Positions 23,358 to 31,336 of a stretch of DNA of 64,000 nt are shown in pieces. The stretch is from JAEUWI01 sp942492815. GTDB lineage: Bacteria > Hydrogenedentota > Hydrogenedentia > Hydrogenedentales > JAEUWI01. The number at the start of each line of letters is the position of its first letter. Positions within the stretch are counted from its first letter, which is position 1. The translations under genes were made by a program, and so were the position numbers. The DNA is taken from assembly GCA_942492815.1 (NCBI GenBank), contig OW818658.1, positions 930,001 to 994,000 on the forward strand, given 5' to 3'. The notes below the pieces were generated by a model, which saw only the letters and a program-made list of their open reading frames with translations, did no database searches and had not been told where the DNA came from.

Positions 23358-25963
23358 TGTAGTCCAGACTTTTGCGACGGAATGCCCAATTCCCAAGCAA
23401 GTATCGACTTTGCAATTGCTAACTGCGGAAGATGGGCTAGCAGTGACGGGCCTCCATCGCCGTTTCCTACGAGCGTGCAATTGAAAAGGCTGAACTCGTC
23501 TCCGTAAATAACGCTTGACGAAGATCCTTCGCCATTGTGGAAGAAGAGGCAATTCTCGGCTTCAAAGGACCCGCCGTACGCAGCGATGGCGTCCCCAGAC
23601 TTTTCGGCGCGATTTCCACTGAACGTGCATTGTCGTATAACGGCCGTGCCCTCTCCAATGCCCATGGCACCGCCAATATCCATGGACGAGTTGCCGTAGA
23701 AAGTGCAACGTTCCAGTGTTACGGAGCCTTCATAGACAAAAATCGCCCCGCTCGAATCACTGGCTGTGTTTGAAACAAAATTGCAATTCGCTATGGCGGG
23801 CTCGCATTCATACACGAGTAGCCCACCGGCTTTATCGCCCCAGGTACCGGATTCGTTGTCGGCTTTGCCCCCGGTAATAGTGAAGCTGTCCAGCGTGGCG
23901 TAGCTCGCGCCGACGACCACATGATAGGCCGCCTCTCCATTTCGCGCGATGCTGCCGTCGATCCAGGTTGGATTGGCTTCCAGATTCCGCTGGGTGCGGA
24001 CTGTTTCCGTACCCGCGAAGCCGCCGTAAATATGGACGCCCGGGCGCATGTAGAGCGATCCGTCGCCATAGCGTTCTTCATCGTATATCCCGCCCACGAC
24101 CCACACGCCCGCCACACGTCGGCGATAGGCCGCGTCGATGCCCTCCTGAATCGTGTTGTAGGCGGTTTCCCAGCTTTTTCCGTTCTGACGGCCATGCGTA
24201 TTGCGCTTATCTACAAAAACTGGGGCGTCACTCGGGAGTGGTGCGGGAGCGTGTCCTTCATTACCTTTGGAGTCGGCGACGGGGTGAACCCAATGAATTC
24301 CATTATCCAGAAAGCCGTAGGATTGCACGAATCTTTCGCTGGGACGAACATAGGAATATTTGTCATCGATTTGGACTGTCACCAGGTCTTCCGACGCCGC
24401 CATGATCCGCCGCGCGAGGCCATAGGCCAAGTGCCCGGAGGGTTTCCAGTGAAGGCCGATACTCTGAATCACCAATATACTGGGCTCGGGCCGAGCGATC
24501 TCGACTCGGAACTTCTCGGGAACGCTTACGGCGAGGCCATCGACACCAGTCAGTCCATCGAGCCACCTTACAGGGCTGCCGCTCGTTGCAATGATGGCCT
24601 GGATGGTACCGTATGCCTTGTCAAGTTCATCGGGAGAGGTGTCTCCGCCCAAACGTAGGGCGACATAGTGCTGGGAAAAGGAGCGATCTCCGCGATATCC
24701 TCTATCGGGTTGGGCGAGTGTGTCGCCCTGGATTCCGGAACCAGCGCGGTCCATATCTACGCCGCGGTCAACGGTATTCATAGTGAAGCCCATGACAAGA
24801 AACTGGAGGGCGAGAATCCATCCTATACGACGGTCAAAGCGGACCTCGCCCGGCGCGCGGACTTCAGGAACCGCGCTCTCGTCCGAATCGGCATGGAAGG
24901 CGTGCATGAAAAACTGGCCGGATGCCGGGTCGCGCCCGACGAACTTCCCTGGGAGCAAGCGCCGGTTGGGTATAACAAACTCAAGCTGGCCCGCTATCCG
25001 CAAGAAGCGTTGCGCCCATGGCCCTTCCTGCTGCCACCGACCACTCTGCATCAGAAGGAGCCCCTTAACCACGGCAAAGCCCAGGAGGAAGAAGGCTATG
25101 AGCACCAGTAGCGCCCCAAGGAGAGTCTGCTCTATCCACACGGGGGGACGACTTGAACCTAAGAATCCATGTTGAAACGGAGCAAACATAAGCGTCACGA
25201 ACACCAGTCCACCCACCAACATCGCAGTAAATGTGACGATGTCCGCAGCCAGGGTGAGGAAATGAAATCGTTGCGGCGCGAGGGGCTCCCTTATCGCCAT
25301 GTGGCTAATGGGAGTTGGAAAGAGTATAAATGTGGCCCTGCGCCAGTCTTGCCGGTACCGGGGTGTTTCCCAAATGATCAGCAAGGTAAAGAGCAACATT
25401 GCGGGCCAGCAGGTCTCATACAACCTGCCCATGATGGCGGAATACGAGATGGGGCCGACTTGCTGACTGGTGAATATGCCTGGGAACGCATAAAAAGGCA
25501 TGCCCAAAATGGACAGCACATTGGTGTTGCCCGCATTGCGATTGGTGACGGCGATGATGAAAAATCCAAGGGGGATTCCAGCAATAGCGCCAGTAAAAAA
25601 ACGCAGCGCGCTATCGGGATGGGAGGGGCCGTTACCCAGTGTGAGCGCTACGGCAATAATACCCAGTAATCCGAACCAGTGAAGCAACGCGAATCCCAGG
25701 GGCAGGTACGCGCGTTGACGGGCGCTCACGGGCATGGGCAGCTTTTCGAGCGCGGAGGGCAATCCGGCAATCAAGTGGCAGCAGGCCGCCAGACCGGCGG
25801 CATACACGGTGAAGGCGCGGGCATGGCGAATAATCGTTTGAAATTCGCTGGCCCCGTCAAGTCGGACGAGAATCAACCACCCGATGGGCAACACGCCTCC
25901 GAGGATGGCGGCATAGAGTATGGAGCGCCGGCAGGCTTTCAGCAATAGGAAGTTTTGCGTCAT
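23342..25963 (-). CDS. ABC-operon membrane protein fused to a right-handed beta-helix, truncated by an IS
   Basis: The frame codes 873 residues, the last few from the IS element. Residues 1-400 hold about eight hydrophobic segments with ABC-2-permease-like spacing. Residues 400-575 form a soluble domain I do not recognise. From 582 on, VFVDKRNTHGRQNGKSWETAY opens a right-handed beta-helix with Cys-containing rungs (ANCNFVSNTASDSSGAIFV, LERCTFYGNSSMDIGGAMG, IRQCTFSGNRAEKSGDAIA). The rest of the helix is the remnant at 21109-21483. The gene overlaps the upstream permease gene by an ATGA, placing it in the GntR-ABC operon. A permease carrying a beta-helix normally found in surface or secreted proteins is unusual. 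The truncated protein may keep its membrane part. Confidence 0.7.
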   Translation of the reverse strand: MTQNFLLLKACRRSILYAAILGGVLPIGWLILVRLDGASEFQTIIRHARAFTVYAAGLAACCHLIAGLPSALEKLPMPVSARQRAYLPLGFALLHWFGLLGIIAVALTLGNGPSHPDSALRFFTGAIAGIPLGFFIIAVTNRNAGNTNVLSILGMPFYAFPGIFTSQQVGPISYSAIMGRLYETCWPAMLLFTLLIIWETPRYRQDWRRATFILFPTPISHMAIREPLAPQRFHFLTLAADIVTFTAMLVGGLVFVTLMFAPFQHGFLGSSRPPVWIEQTLLGALLVLIAFFLLGFAVVKGLLLMQSGRWQQEGPWAQRFLRIAGQLEFVIPNRRLLPGKFVGRDPASGQFFMHAFHADSDESAVPEVRAPGEVRFDRRIGWILALQFLVMGFTMNTVDRGVDMDRAGSGIQGDTLAQPDRGYRGDRSFSQHYVALRLGGDTSPDELDKAYGTIQAIIATSGSPVRWLDGLTGVDGLAVSVPEKFRVEIARPEPSILVIQSIGLHWKPSGHLAYGLARRIMAASEDLVTVQIDDKYSYVRPSERFVQSYGFLDNGIHWVHPVADSKGNEGHAPAPLPSDAPVFVDKRNTHGRQNGKSWETAYNTIQEGIDAAYRRRVAGVWVVGGIYDEERYGDGSLYMRPGVHIYGGFAGTETVRTQRNLEANPTWIDGSIARNGEAAYHVVVGASYATLDSFTITGGKADNESGTWGDKAGGLLVYECEPAIANCNFVSNTASDSSGAIFVYEGSVTLERCTFYGNSSMDIGGAMGIGEGTAVIRQCTFSGNRAEKSGDAIAAYGGSFEAENCLFFHNGEGSSSSVIYGDEFSLFNCTLVGNGDGGPSLLAHLPQLAIAKSILAWELGIPSQKSGLHFRSV
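23358..23369 (+). repeat. 12-bp direct repeat (probable target duplication), right
   Basis: Second copy of TGTAGTCCAGAC, matching 21516-21527. It lies just downstream of the transposase stop and within the interrupted minus-strand gene. Confidence 0.7.
23420..23440 (-). repeat. 21-bp inverted repeat flanking the insertion, right arm
   Basis: Exact reverse complement of 21417-21437. In the beta-helix gene it encodes LAHLPQL just before the interruption. Confidence 0.8.
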
Positions 25964-26652
25964 GGACGTTTTTCCCCCAATGGATAAAGGGTTCTACGTG
26001 TTTGCCAGCACGCGATGGCCACGGTCACCAACAGTACGACGGCCACCAGCCACTCAACGATGATCGGAACGCCTCTGGACGGCAGATAGTTGTTTTCGAT
26101 AGTAGCATCAGGTTTCACACGCAGAAAGATCAGGACGCCAATAAAGACCAGCAATAGCACTACAGCAACAAAGGTTTGCAATGCGTTCCGGGGGCGGCTG
26201 CAATACCAGACCGCGCAGAGGACCGCCGCAAAGGGAAGTGCGACGAAATCAGGGTGAAGCCGATAGATGGGCGTGATATCCGCGCCACCGAGTTTGAGAG
26301 CAATACCCAGGACGATAAGGAGTTCGTAGTAAAAGGCATGGGCGAAAAAGTAGAACAGGTCTGCGGCCAGGACCGTGTTTCGATCACGGGGGAGATTGTG
26401 GAAAAAGGCACCCGTGCGTTCCGTTCGCTCCGGTGCAGTCTGGGTGAAGACGAGGAGCGCCAGGTGGATCGCCACCGCGATGAAAGGGAGCTCGACATCG
26501 TAGATCTGGCTATTGCCCGGAGTGTGGAAGGCATAGAAACCCGCGAGGGCGAGGATAGTTCCCAGGAGAAGGTTCTCCCGTTCCAGCCGCCGCCAGCGTC
26601 CCCGCACTTCGCGCTTCAGTTGCGCGCTGGTCGAGTAGAAATCGCTGTCCAT
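25960..26652 (-). CDS. ABC transporter membrane subunit (probable)
   Basis: A 230-residue protein with six hydrophobic segments (for example LLLGTILALAGFYAF, FIAVAIHLALLVF, LLIVLGIAL, VAVVLLLVFIGVLIFL, WLVAVVLLVTVAIACW). Its N-terminus is charged and cytoplasmic. It sits between the ABC ATPase gene (overlapping by one base) and the fusion gene (ATGA overlap), so it is very likely the permease partner of that ATPase. Direct family assignment by sequence is weak. Similar GntR-ATPase-permease layouts occur in YtrA-type operons that respond to cell-envelope stress; the substrate here is unknown. Confidence 0.65.
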   Translation of the reverse strand: MDSDFYSTSAQLKREVRGRWRRLERENLLLGTILALAGFYAFHTPGNSQIYDVELPFIAVAIHLALLVFTQTAPERTERTGAFFHNLPRDRNTVLAADLFYFFAHAFYYELLIVLGIALKLGGADITPIYRLHPDFVALPFAAVLCAVWYCSRPRNALQTFVAVVLLLVFIGVLIFLRVKPDATIENNYLPSRGVPIIVEWLVAVVLLVTVAIACWQTRRTLYPLGEKRP

Positions 26653-27533
26653 CAGACCTGAACCTCGGCGCGCTTTGTGTTTGCGTGATAGGCCAGGAAG
26701 ATGTCTTCCAGGTTCAGGTGCTCAATCTCGCAATCGATGCCTTCGAGCCTGGAAGGGTGAAAGCCCGCCACGTGAAGCTGGCGCGTGCCGCCGATCACAT
26801 TCTCGCTCACCACGGTGAATCGTTGGCGGATGAGGCTGCTATTAGCCGTCTCTGGAATGCAGAGGCGCTTCACCTCCCCTTTGAGTTCATCCAGGTCGCC
26901 CTGCAGCAGGCATCGTCCATCGCTCACAATGGCCACGCGATCCACGATACGCTCCACATCAGACAGGATGTGGGAGGAGAAGAGAATGGTCACGTCGCGC
27001 TCGCTGCGCGCCTCGATCAGGACGTCCAGGAACTCGCGGCGAATCACCGGATCCAGACCGCCCGCCGGTTCGTCCAAGACGATCAGGTCGGGCTGCTGCG
27101 CCAGGGCGAGGCAGAGAAAGAAGCGACGCTTCTGCCCCTTGCTCAGCGCGGCGTAGCGCTTGGCCATGGATAGACCGAAGCGATCTATGAGGTCATTCGC
27201 ATAAGCGCTATCCCATTTCGGGTAATAGGACGCGTACAGGTTCATGCCTTCCTTCAAGGTCATCCAACCTGGCAGATCGACTTCGTCCGCCACATAGGCG
27301 ATGCGCGAGCGCAGGGCGGCGGGCAGTTCCACGGCATCTAGGCCCCAGAGGGTCGCGGTGCCGCTGTTCGGAACGAGGAGCCCGAGGGCGAGCTTGATCG
27401 CCGTGGTCTTGCCGCTGCCATTCAGGCCGAGCAGGCCCATGACGCTGCCCTCGGGTACGTCGAGATCCAACCCGGAGACGCCCCGCGCGCCGCCATAGTA
27501 GCGGACCAGATTTCGTGCTTCGATGACGTTCAT
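26652..27533 (-). CDS. ABC transporter ATP-binding protein
   Basis: A 293-residue ATPase. The Walker A motif GLNGSGKTT is at about 36-44, the signature ALSKGQKRR in the middle, Walker B LIVLDEPAGGLDP follows and the switch His is in LFSSHILSD. The C-terminal 70 residues are an accessory domain as in YtrB/drug-export ATPases. The start ATG 27533 is preceded by AAAGGGCAC. It hydrolyses ATP to drive the membrane subunits encoded next, and is second in the operon after the GntR regulator. Confidence 0.92.
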   Translation of the reverse strand: MNVIEARNLVRYYGGARGVSGLDLDVPEGSVMGLLGLNGSGKTTAIKLALGLLVPNSGTATLWGLDAVELPAALRSRIAYVADEVDLPGWMTLKEGMNLYASYYPKWDSAYANDLIDRFGLSMAKRYAALSKGQKRRFFLCLALAQQPDLIVLDEPAGGLDPVIRREFLDVLIEARSERDVTILFSSHILSDVERIVDRVAIVSDGRCLLQGDLDELKGEVKRLCIPETANSSLIRQRFTVVSENVIGGTRQLHVAGFHPSRLEGIDCEIEHLNLEDIFLAYHANTKRAEVQV

Positions 27534-27584
27534 ACAAGTGCCCTTTCAATCTTAGTGGGGTCGCGATTATTCGCGACCATGCCG

Positions 27585-27968
27585 CTATTCCTGTGTTATT
27601 GTCGAGATCTCCGCTTCGATCAGTTCCACCAGCTCGACGTAGTCCAGTCCCAGTTGGCCCGCCTCCACCACGAGGCTTCGGATGAGCGGGGCCAGGCGCC
27701 GCCGCTGCTCGTCGCTGGTATAGGCCGTGCGGCGGGCCGCGATGAAGGTGCCCCGGCCCCGCTGGGTCTGGAACACGCCCTCCGTCTCCAGTTGCTGGTA
27801 TACCCGCGCGACCGTGGTGGGGTTGAGCTTGAGTTCCGCCGCCAGGGCGCGCACGGAGGGGATCTTTGTGCCGGGTTCCAGCGCGCCGCTGATCACCTGG
27901 TACTTAATCTGCTCCAACATCTGGGCCGAAATGGGGATACCCGCGTTATGGTCGATCTTGAGGTAAAT
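27585..27968 (-). CDS. GntR-family (YtrA-type) repressor, likely ATT start
   Basis: A short GntR regulator: winged helix at residues 15-78 (PISAQMLEQIKYQVISGAL, then IPSVRALAAELKLNPTTVARVYQQLE and the wing TQRGRGTF), with a small C-terminal dimerisation tail; 127 residues. The family normally begins MYLKID. Here the matching codons are ATT-TAC-CTC at 27968, preceded by GGAG eight bases upstream. The only upstream ATG in frame (28001) lies inside the promoter -10 hexamer and its operator, so it cannot be the start of a transcript made from that promoter. An ATT start is therefore the best reading, though GTG/TTG alternatives or an upstream promoter are possible. It probably represses its own ABC operon. 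Confidence 0.75.
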   Translation of the reverse strand: MYLKIDHNAGIPISAQMLEQIKYQVISGALEPGTKIPSVRALAAELKLNPTTVARVYQQLETEGVFQTQRGRGTFIAARRTAYTSDEQRRRLAPLIRSLVVEAGQLGLDYVELVELIEAEISTITQE

Positions 27969-27983
27969 GGTATGCGCTCCAAG

Positions 27984-28025
27984 TGTACACAAACAAAGCA
28001 TACACTGTGTACAGGCAGAACGCAA
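27984..28025 (-). promoter_or_regulatory. Promoter and operator of the GntR-ABC operon
   Basis: On the minus strand TTGCGT (28020-28025), a 17-base spacer and TATGCT (27997-28002) form a sigma-70-like promoter. An inverted repeat TGTACACA/TGTGTACA (arms 28006-28013 and 27984-27991) places one arm in the spacer and the other just after the -10, the expected layout for a repressor operator. This fits autoregulation by the GntR protein. Confidence 0.6.
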
Positions 28026-28074
28026 GAGAAATTATGGGGTCCCACGAAGCGCGTCGTTCGGGCGGGCGAGATAG

Positions 28075-28104
28075 AGGATCTTGGGCATTCATGCCCGAGG
28101 CAAG
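28075..28104 (-). repeat. Dispersed 30-bp repeat, copy A (inverted)
   Basis: Reverse complement of copy C at 28360-28389, identical over 30 bases. The core GGGCAT-TC-ATGCCC is itself palindromic. Confidence 0.7.
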
Positions 28105-28225
28105 GGGTGCTCCGCGTTGAACGAGTGTTTGTCTTACGCAGGACAGACTGGGGTATTTGAAGACCCGACTTTGGGGAGGGGGGCCTTTCAACTCATTCGC
28201 CTGGCCCATTGGTCTCAGTGCACCG

Positions 28226-28267
28226 TGCCTCGGGAATGAATACCCAAGATCCTTCGTGCCGCGATTC
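28226..28267 (+). repeat. Dispersed repeat, copy B
   Basis: Reads GTGCCTCGGGAATGAATACC then CAAGATCCTTCGTGCCGCGA. It matches copy C over about 42 bases with a few changes and is less palindromic. Confidence 0.65.
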
Positions 28268-28280
28268 CTTGTACACTTCG

Positions 28281-28309
28281 CTCGTTCCCAGGCGGAGCCT
28301 GGGAACGAG
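28281..28309. repeat. Perfect palindrome (REP-like)
   Basis: A 13-bp perfect stem (CTCGTTCCCAGGC / GCCTGGGAACGAG) with loop GGA. This kind of CGTTCCCAGGC palindrome is widespread as an intergenic repeat in environmental bacteria. It lies between repeat copies B and C in a 500-base region with no supported gene (28026-28522). Confidence 0.7.
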
Positions 28310-28359
28310 GGGAAAGCTTGTCCTGCGTGTGGCGAGTGCATGTTCAAATCTTGGCGCGC

Positions 28360-28402
28360 CTTGCCTCGGGCATGAATGCCCAAGATCCTTTGTGTCGCGA
28401 CT
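28360..28402 (+). repeat. Dispersed repeat, copy C
   Basis: Reads CTTGCCTCGGGCATGAATGC then CCAAGATCCTTTGTGTCGCG. It is the reference copy for A and B and lies just upstream of the promoter of the next gene. Confidence 0.7.
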
Positions 28403-28412
28403 TTCTGTGGAC

Positions 28413-28439
28413 TTGACAAAATTAACTTTCTACTATAAA
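28413..28439 (+). promoter_or_regulatory. Sigma-70-like promoter
   Basis: TTGACA at 28413-28418 and TATAAA at 28434-28439 with a 15-base spacer, slightly short, in an AT-rich stretch 84 bases before the membrane protein start at 28523. Confidence 0.5.
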
Positions 28440-28522
28440 GTACTTCTAAGATGGCTCGGCCAGTCTGAGCGTCGTGTGATTTCAGCGCCGCCACGAGGCG
28501 GTCCATTGAGGAGGCGACCATC

Positions 28523-29332
28523 ATGAACGAAAACGAACCAGAATCATCGCAGGAAGAGGTCGCGGCGGCGGGGGAGGGGAGTATCGCGCCATCCTCCCCG
28601 ATGCCCATCGAAGGGCCTGGAGCGCGGGGGCCGGTGCTGGCCTATCTGGACAGCATCCTGCGCCATCGCGAGGCCCACTTCGCGGACATCTTTGCGAACC
28701 GCGATGTGCTGCGCCAGATTGTACTTCTCCTCGGCATCATTTTCGTCCTGTCCGCCCTGCACGGCTTGACCATGGGCCTGTCGAGTGGCCCGCTCCAGAT
28801 GCTGTCGTCGGCGATCAAGGTGCCGGTGCTCTATCTGGTGACGCTCGCGGTGTGCTTTCCCATGCTCTATGTGGTCAACGTGATCATGGGGTCGCGCCTG
28901 GGCTTCCTGCAGACCCTGGCGCTCATCCTCCTGGCCATGGCCCTGAGCGCAATCCTGCTGGCGGCCTGCTCGCCCATTGCCGTGTTCTTCTCCGTCACAG
29001 GGAGCAGCTACCACTTCCTCAAGCTGCTCAATGTGGCCATCTTCGCTTTCAGCGGCATCTGGGGCATGCTGGGTCTCTGGCGCGGACTCCACGCCATGTG
29101 TGAAATCTCCGATCTGTTTCCGCGTCAGGCGGTGCGAATCCTCCAGATCTGGATTGTGATTTTTGCCTTCGTGGGCACGCAGATGGCCTGGAGCCTGCGC
29201 CCCTTCATCGGAACGCCGGACATGGGATTTCAAATTTTCCGCGCGCAAGAGAGCAACTTCTATCAGGGGGTGTGGTCCTCCATCGCGGGGCTGTCGACGG
29301 GAGAGGGCGTTCGTATTCGCGGGGAGCGTTGA
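28523..29332 (+). CDS. Yip1-like integral membrane protein
   Basis: A 269-residue protein. Residues 1-35 are acidic and Pro/Ala-rich (cytoplasmic tail). YLDSILRHREAHFADIFANRDVLRQ precedes about five transmembrane helices between residues 65 and 220. The C-terminal tail RPFIGTPDMGFQIFRAQESNFYQGVW is conserved in a bacterial Yip1/actin-binding-WH2-like membrane group that I recognise only loosely. GGAGG lies seven bases before ATG 28523. It is monocistronic with its own promoter. Function unknown. Confidence 0.6.
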   Translation: MNENEPESSQEEVAAAGEGSIAPSSPMPIEGPGARGPVLAYLDSILRHREAHFADIFANRDVLRQIVLLLGIIFVLSALHGLTMGLSSGPLQMLSSAIKVPVLYLVTLAVCFPMLYVVNVIMGSRLGFLQTLALILLAMALSAILLAACSPIAVFFSVTGSSYHFLKLLNVAIFAFSGIWGMLGLWRGLHAMCEISDLFPRQAVRILQIWIVIFAFVGTQMAWSLRPFIGTPDMGFQIFRAQESNFYQGVWSSIAGLSTGEGVRIRGER

Positions 29333-29386
29333 CAGGCCGACCTATGACCCGCCGGGCCGTGCGCACAGGCGCGGCGCGTCATGAGA

Positions 29387-29782
29387 TCAAGGAATTGACT
29401 GAAATACCGCCACGGGATATTGCTTAACGGCCTCGTCAACGGTGACCAGGGTCAGGTTGTGCTCAATGGCCTGGCAGATCAACATGCGATCAAATGGGTC
29501 GCGATGCAGGTCAGGTAATTTAGCCAATTGGCTGACGCTGCCTTCGTCAAGGGAAAGGGCATCTATCAGATGCCGCTTTCGCTGAAGGAGCAGATACTCC
29601 GCCGGCTGCGCTGGGAGAGGAAGTTTACCCAGTCGATTCTTCACCAGGCACTCCCAGATGGAGACGGCGCTGAGATACACGTGATTCTCCGGCTGCTGTA
29701 TTTCGCGCCGCACTCCCGAGTCCAATCGCGCGTCATTGGCGATGTACCAGAGGAAGATGTGCGTGTCGAGCAGTAAATTCAC
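29387..29782 (-). CDS. vapC: VapC-type PIN-domain toxin
   Basis: A 131-residue PIN ribonuclease. The acidic active-site residues are visible: Asp6 (LLLDTHIFLW), Glu44 (SAVSIWECLVK), Asp95/Asp98 (HRDPFDRMLICQA) and Asp116 (LVTVDEAVK). The start is GTG 29782, overlapping the antitoxin stop by two bases (GTGA). An open frame continues upstream to 29857 but covers the antitoxin. The likely activity is tRNA or mRNA cleavage when the antitoxin is degraded. The subgroup (WYI...RREIQQ) usually pairs with DUF2281 or Phd antitoxins. Confidence 0.88.
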   Translation of the reverse strand: MNLLLDTHIFLWYIANDARLDSGVRREIQQPENHVYLSAVSIWECLVKNRLGKLPLPAQPAEYLLLQRKRHLIDALSLDEGSVSQLAKLPDLHRDPFDRMLICQAIEHNLTLVTVDEAVKQYPVAVFQSIP

Positions 29783-29988
29783 GACTCGAAATCCGAGAGG
29801 ACGGATTCCGGCAAGGGCGCATCGAAATCGTCGGGTATGACAAATTCCCCTTCGCACAGGCCGACGGGCCGGGACTCGGAAATCCCCTCGGTACGAAGTT
29901 TAATAAATTCTGCAAAGTCGAGGACCTCCGCCTGACGTTCCCGCGGCAGAGACCGTATCGTGTTAAACAGTCTGGATTCAAAGCTCAT
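29779..29988 (-). CDS. DUF2281-type antitoxin
   Basis: A 69-residue partner of the VapC-like toxin. The region RSLPRERQAEVLDFAEFIKLR is the DUF2281 core, which binds the toxin. The C-terminal half (FVIPDDFDAPLPESVLSDFE) is acidic, fitting toxin neutralisation. The start is ATG 29988 with a GAGG site about eight bases upstream; ATG 30018 would add ten residues. Translation is coupled to the toxin by the GTGA overlap. It probably co-represses the operon, though no operator was identified. Confidence 0.8.
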   Translation of the reverse strand: MSFESRLFNTIRSLPRERQAEVLDFAEFIKLRTEGISESRPVGLCEGEFVIPDDFDAPLPESVLSDFES

Positions 29989-30180
29989 GATTGACCTCGC
30001 GCCTATGCTGCGGGACACTACTCAAGGTGCCTGGGGCATACCGCACCTGATCCCATAGAACGGGCGCGCAATACGCATCATGAGAAACGGCCACGCCAGC
30101 GTGGGACGGTATTAGCATAAGATTCTTCCGCCGCACAGTCAACTTCTTCAGTGCGAGAGAGGCGATGAGGGCCCGAGATC

Positions 30181-30215
30181 AAAAAAAACACCGGGAAGCG
30201 ATGTGCTTCCCGGTG
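30181..30215 (-). terminator. Intrinsic terminator after tRNA-Val
   Basis: On the minus strand an 11-bp stem CACCGGGAAGC / GCTTCCCGGTG (30189-30199 with 30205-30215) and a 5-base loop, followed by eight T. It ends the tRNA transcript 11 bases after the CCA. Confidence 0.9.
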
Positions 30216-30226
30216 CGGGTCTTTAA

Positions 30227-30303
30227 TGGTGGGCGATAATGGGATCGAACCATCGACCTCCACGATGTCAACGTGGCGCTCTAACCAACTGAGCTAACCG
30301 CCC
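30227..30303 (-). tRNA. tRNA-Val (anticodon GAC)
   Basis: A full cloverleaf on the minus strand. The acceptor stem is GGGCGGT/ATCGCCC, the D-arm GCTC..GAGC, and the anticodon stem CCACG/CGTGG encloses the loop TTGACAT (anticodon GAC). The T-arm has TTCGATC, and CCA is encoded. GAC reads GTC and GTT valine codons. An intrinsic terminator follows directly. Confidence 0.95.
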
Positions 30304-30386
30304 ATTTCAGGGGCTTCGGACGGGCTTTTGGGCGCGCTCGAAGCGGGTCTTAGTGTAGCAAAGGGCCGTGGCCCGATGCAATAGTC

Positions 30387-31166
30387 TCAGGACTTTTTCC
30401 CTACGACTTCGAAGTTGACGACCACGTCGTCGCTGATGACGTCGTCGAGGAGGCCGGTGTCGGTCATGCCCCAGGCACTGCGGAGTACTTTGAACTCGGC
30501 CTTGGCCTTAAGTTGATCGCCTTCCAGCGTGATCTCGGCGGGGAAGGTGAGGGGGTAGGCAACGCCGCGCAGGTGGAGGTCGCCGGTCACGGCATAGCCC
30601 GTGTCGGTCTTGGCGATGCCGGTGGAGGTGAAGGTGGCTTCGGGGAACTTGGCGATATTGAACCAGACTTCGTTCTTGAGCGTATCGGTCAGGAGACTGG
30701 CGACGCTGAAGAGGCTTTCCATCTTGATGGTGACGTTGATCTTGGCGGACTCGATGGTGCCATCGGTCAGCTCAACGGTTCCGGAGTATTCCTCCCAGCC
30801 GCCTTCTTTCTTGCCGGTGACTTTATAGCCGATGAAGCCGATGTAGTTTTCGTCGCTGGGCGTGATGGTGAAGGTTACGGGGGCGCCGGCAGCGGCCTGG
30901 GGGGCGGGAGCGGCTTCGGGGGCCGGGGCGGCCTCAGGGGCGGGAGCAGGTGCCGGAGCGGCTTCAGGTGCCGGGGCAGCTTCAGGGGCTGGCGTGGCGA
31001 CCGGAGCGGCTTCAGGTGCCGGAGCGGCTTCGGGGACCGGGGTCACGGCGGGGGTATTGCCCTGCGTGGCCGAGGGGATGTCCGCGCCGGGCTCGTTGTC
31101 GCAGCCGGGGAGGACGGCGACCGCCGCGATGAGGGCGAGGGTGAGCATGCTACTGATGGATTTCAT
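30387..31166 (-). CDS. YceI-family lipoprotein with Pro/Ala-rich linker
   Basis: A 259-residue protein. A lipoprotein signal (LPGC, Cys22) is followed by a 55-residue linker built from imperfect repeats of PEAAPA (about residues 40-95). Then comes a YceI beta-barrel (VTFTITPSDENYIGFIGYKV, SGTVELTDGTIESAKINVTI, ATFTSTGIAKTDTGY, VTGDLHLRGVAYPLTFPA), a periplasmic fold that binds isoprenoid-type lipids. ATG 31166 has CGGAG upstream; the frame is open further upstream to 31550, but that part overlaps the neighbouring oxidoreductase gene and lacks a signal. The linker would let the barrel reach from the membrane. Its ligand is unknown. Confidence 0.88.
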   Translation of the reverse strand: MKSISSMLTLALIAAVAVLPGCDNEPGADIPSATQGNTPAVTPVPEAAPAPEAAPVATPAPEAAPAPEAAPAPAPAPEAAPAPEAAPAPQAAAGAPVTFTITPSDENYIGFIGYKVTGKKEGGWEEYSGTVELTDGTIESAKINVTIKMESLFSVASLLTDTLKNEVWFNIAKFPEATFTSTGIAKTDTGYAVTGDLHLRGVAYPLTFPAEITLEGDQLKAKAEFKVLRSAWGMTDTGLLDDVISDDVVVNFEVVGKKS

Positions 31167-31283
31167 GGTCTTTTCTCCGTTCCCGGGCGCAGTTGTTGAG
31201 CCCTCGGGACTCTGGTTTGTTGGGGATGGGCCCTGCCGTGCAGGAGGTTGCCCCCGCAGGGGGCCGGGCTCAAGAATTTCTTG

Positions 31284-31321
31284 ATGGCCCGCCGGGCCGC
31301 TCGCGTGGGCGGCCCGGCGGA
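31284..31321 (-). terminator. Strong GC hairpin between Gfo/Idh and YceI genes
   Basis: A hairpin with a stem of about 12 bp (CCGCCGGGCCGC / GCGGCCCGGCGG) and an 8-base loop, just after the Gfo/Idh stop. There is no T-run, so it may be a weak terminator, an mRNA-stabilising end or a processing site. Confidence 0.4.
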
Positions 31322-31336
31322 CTCGAAGTTGCGGGA

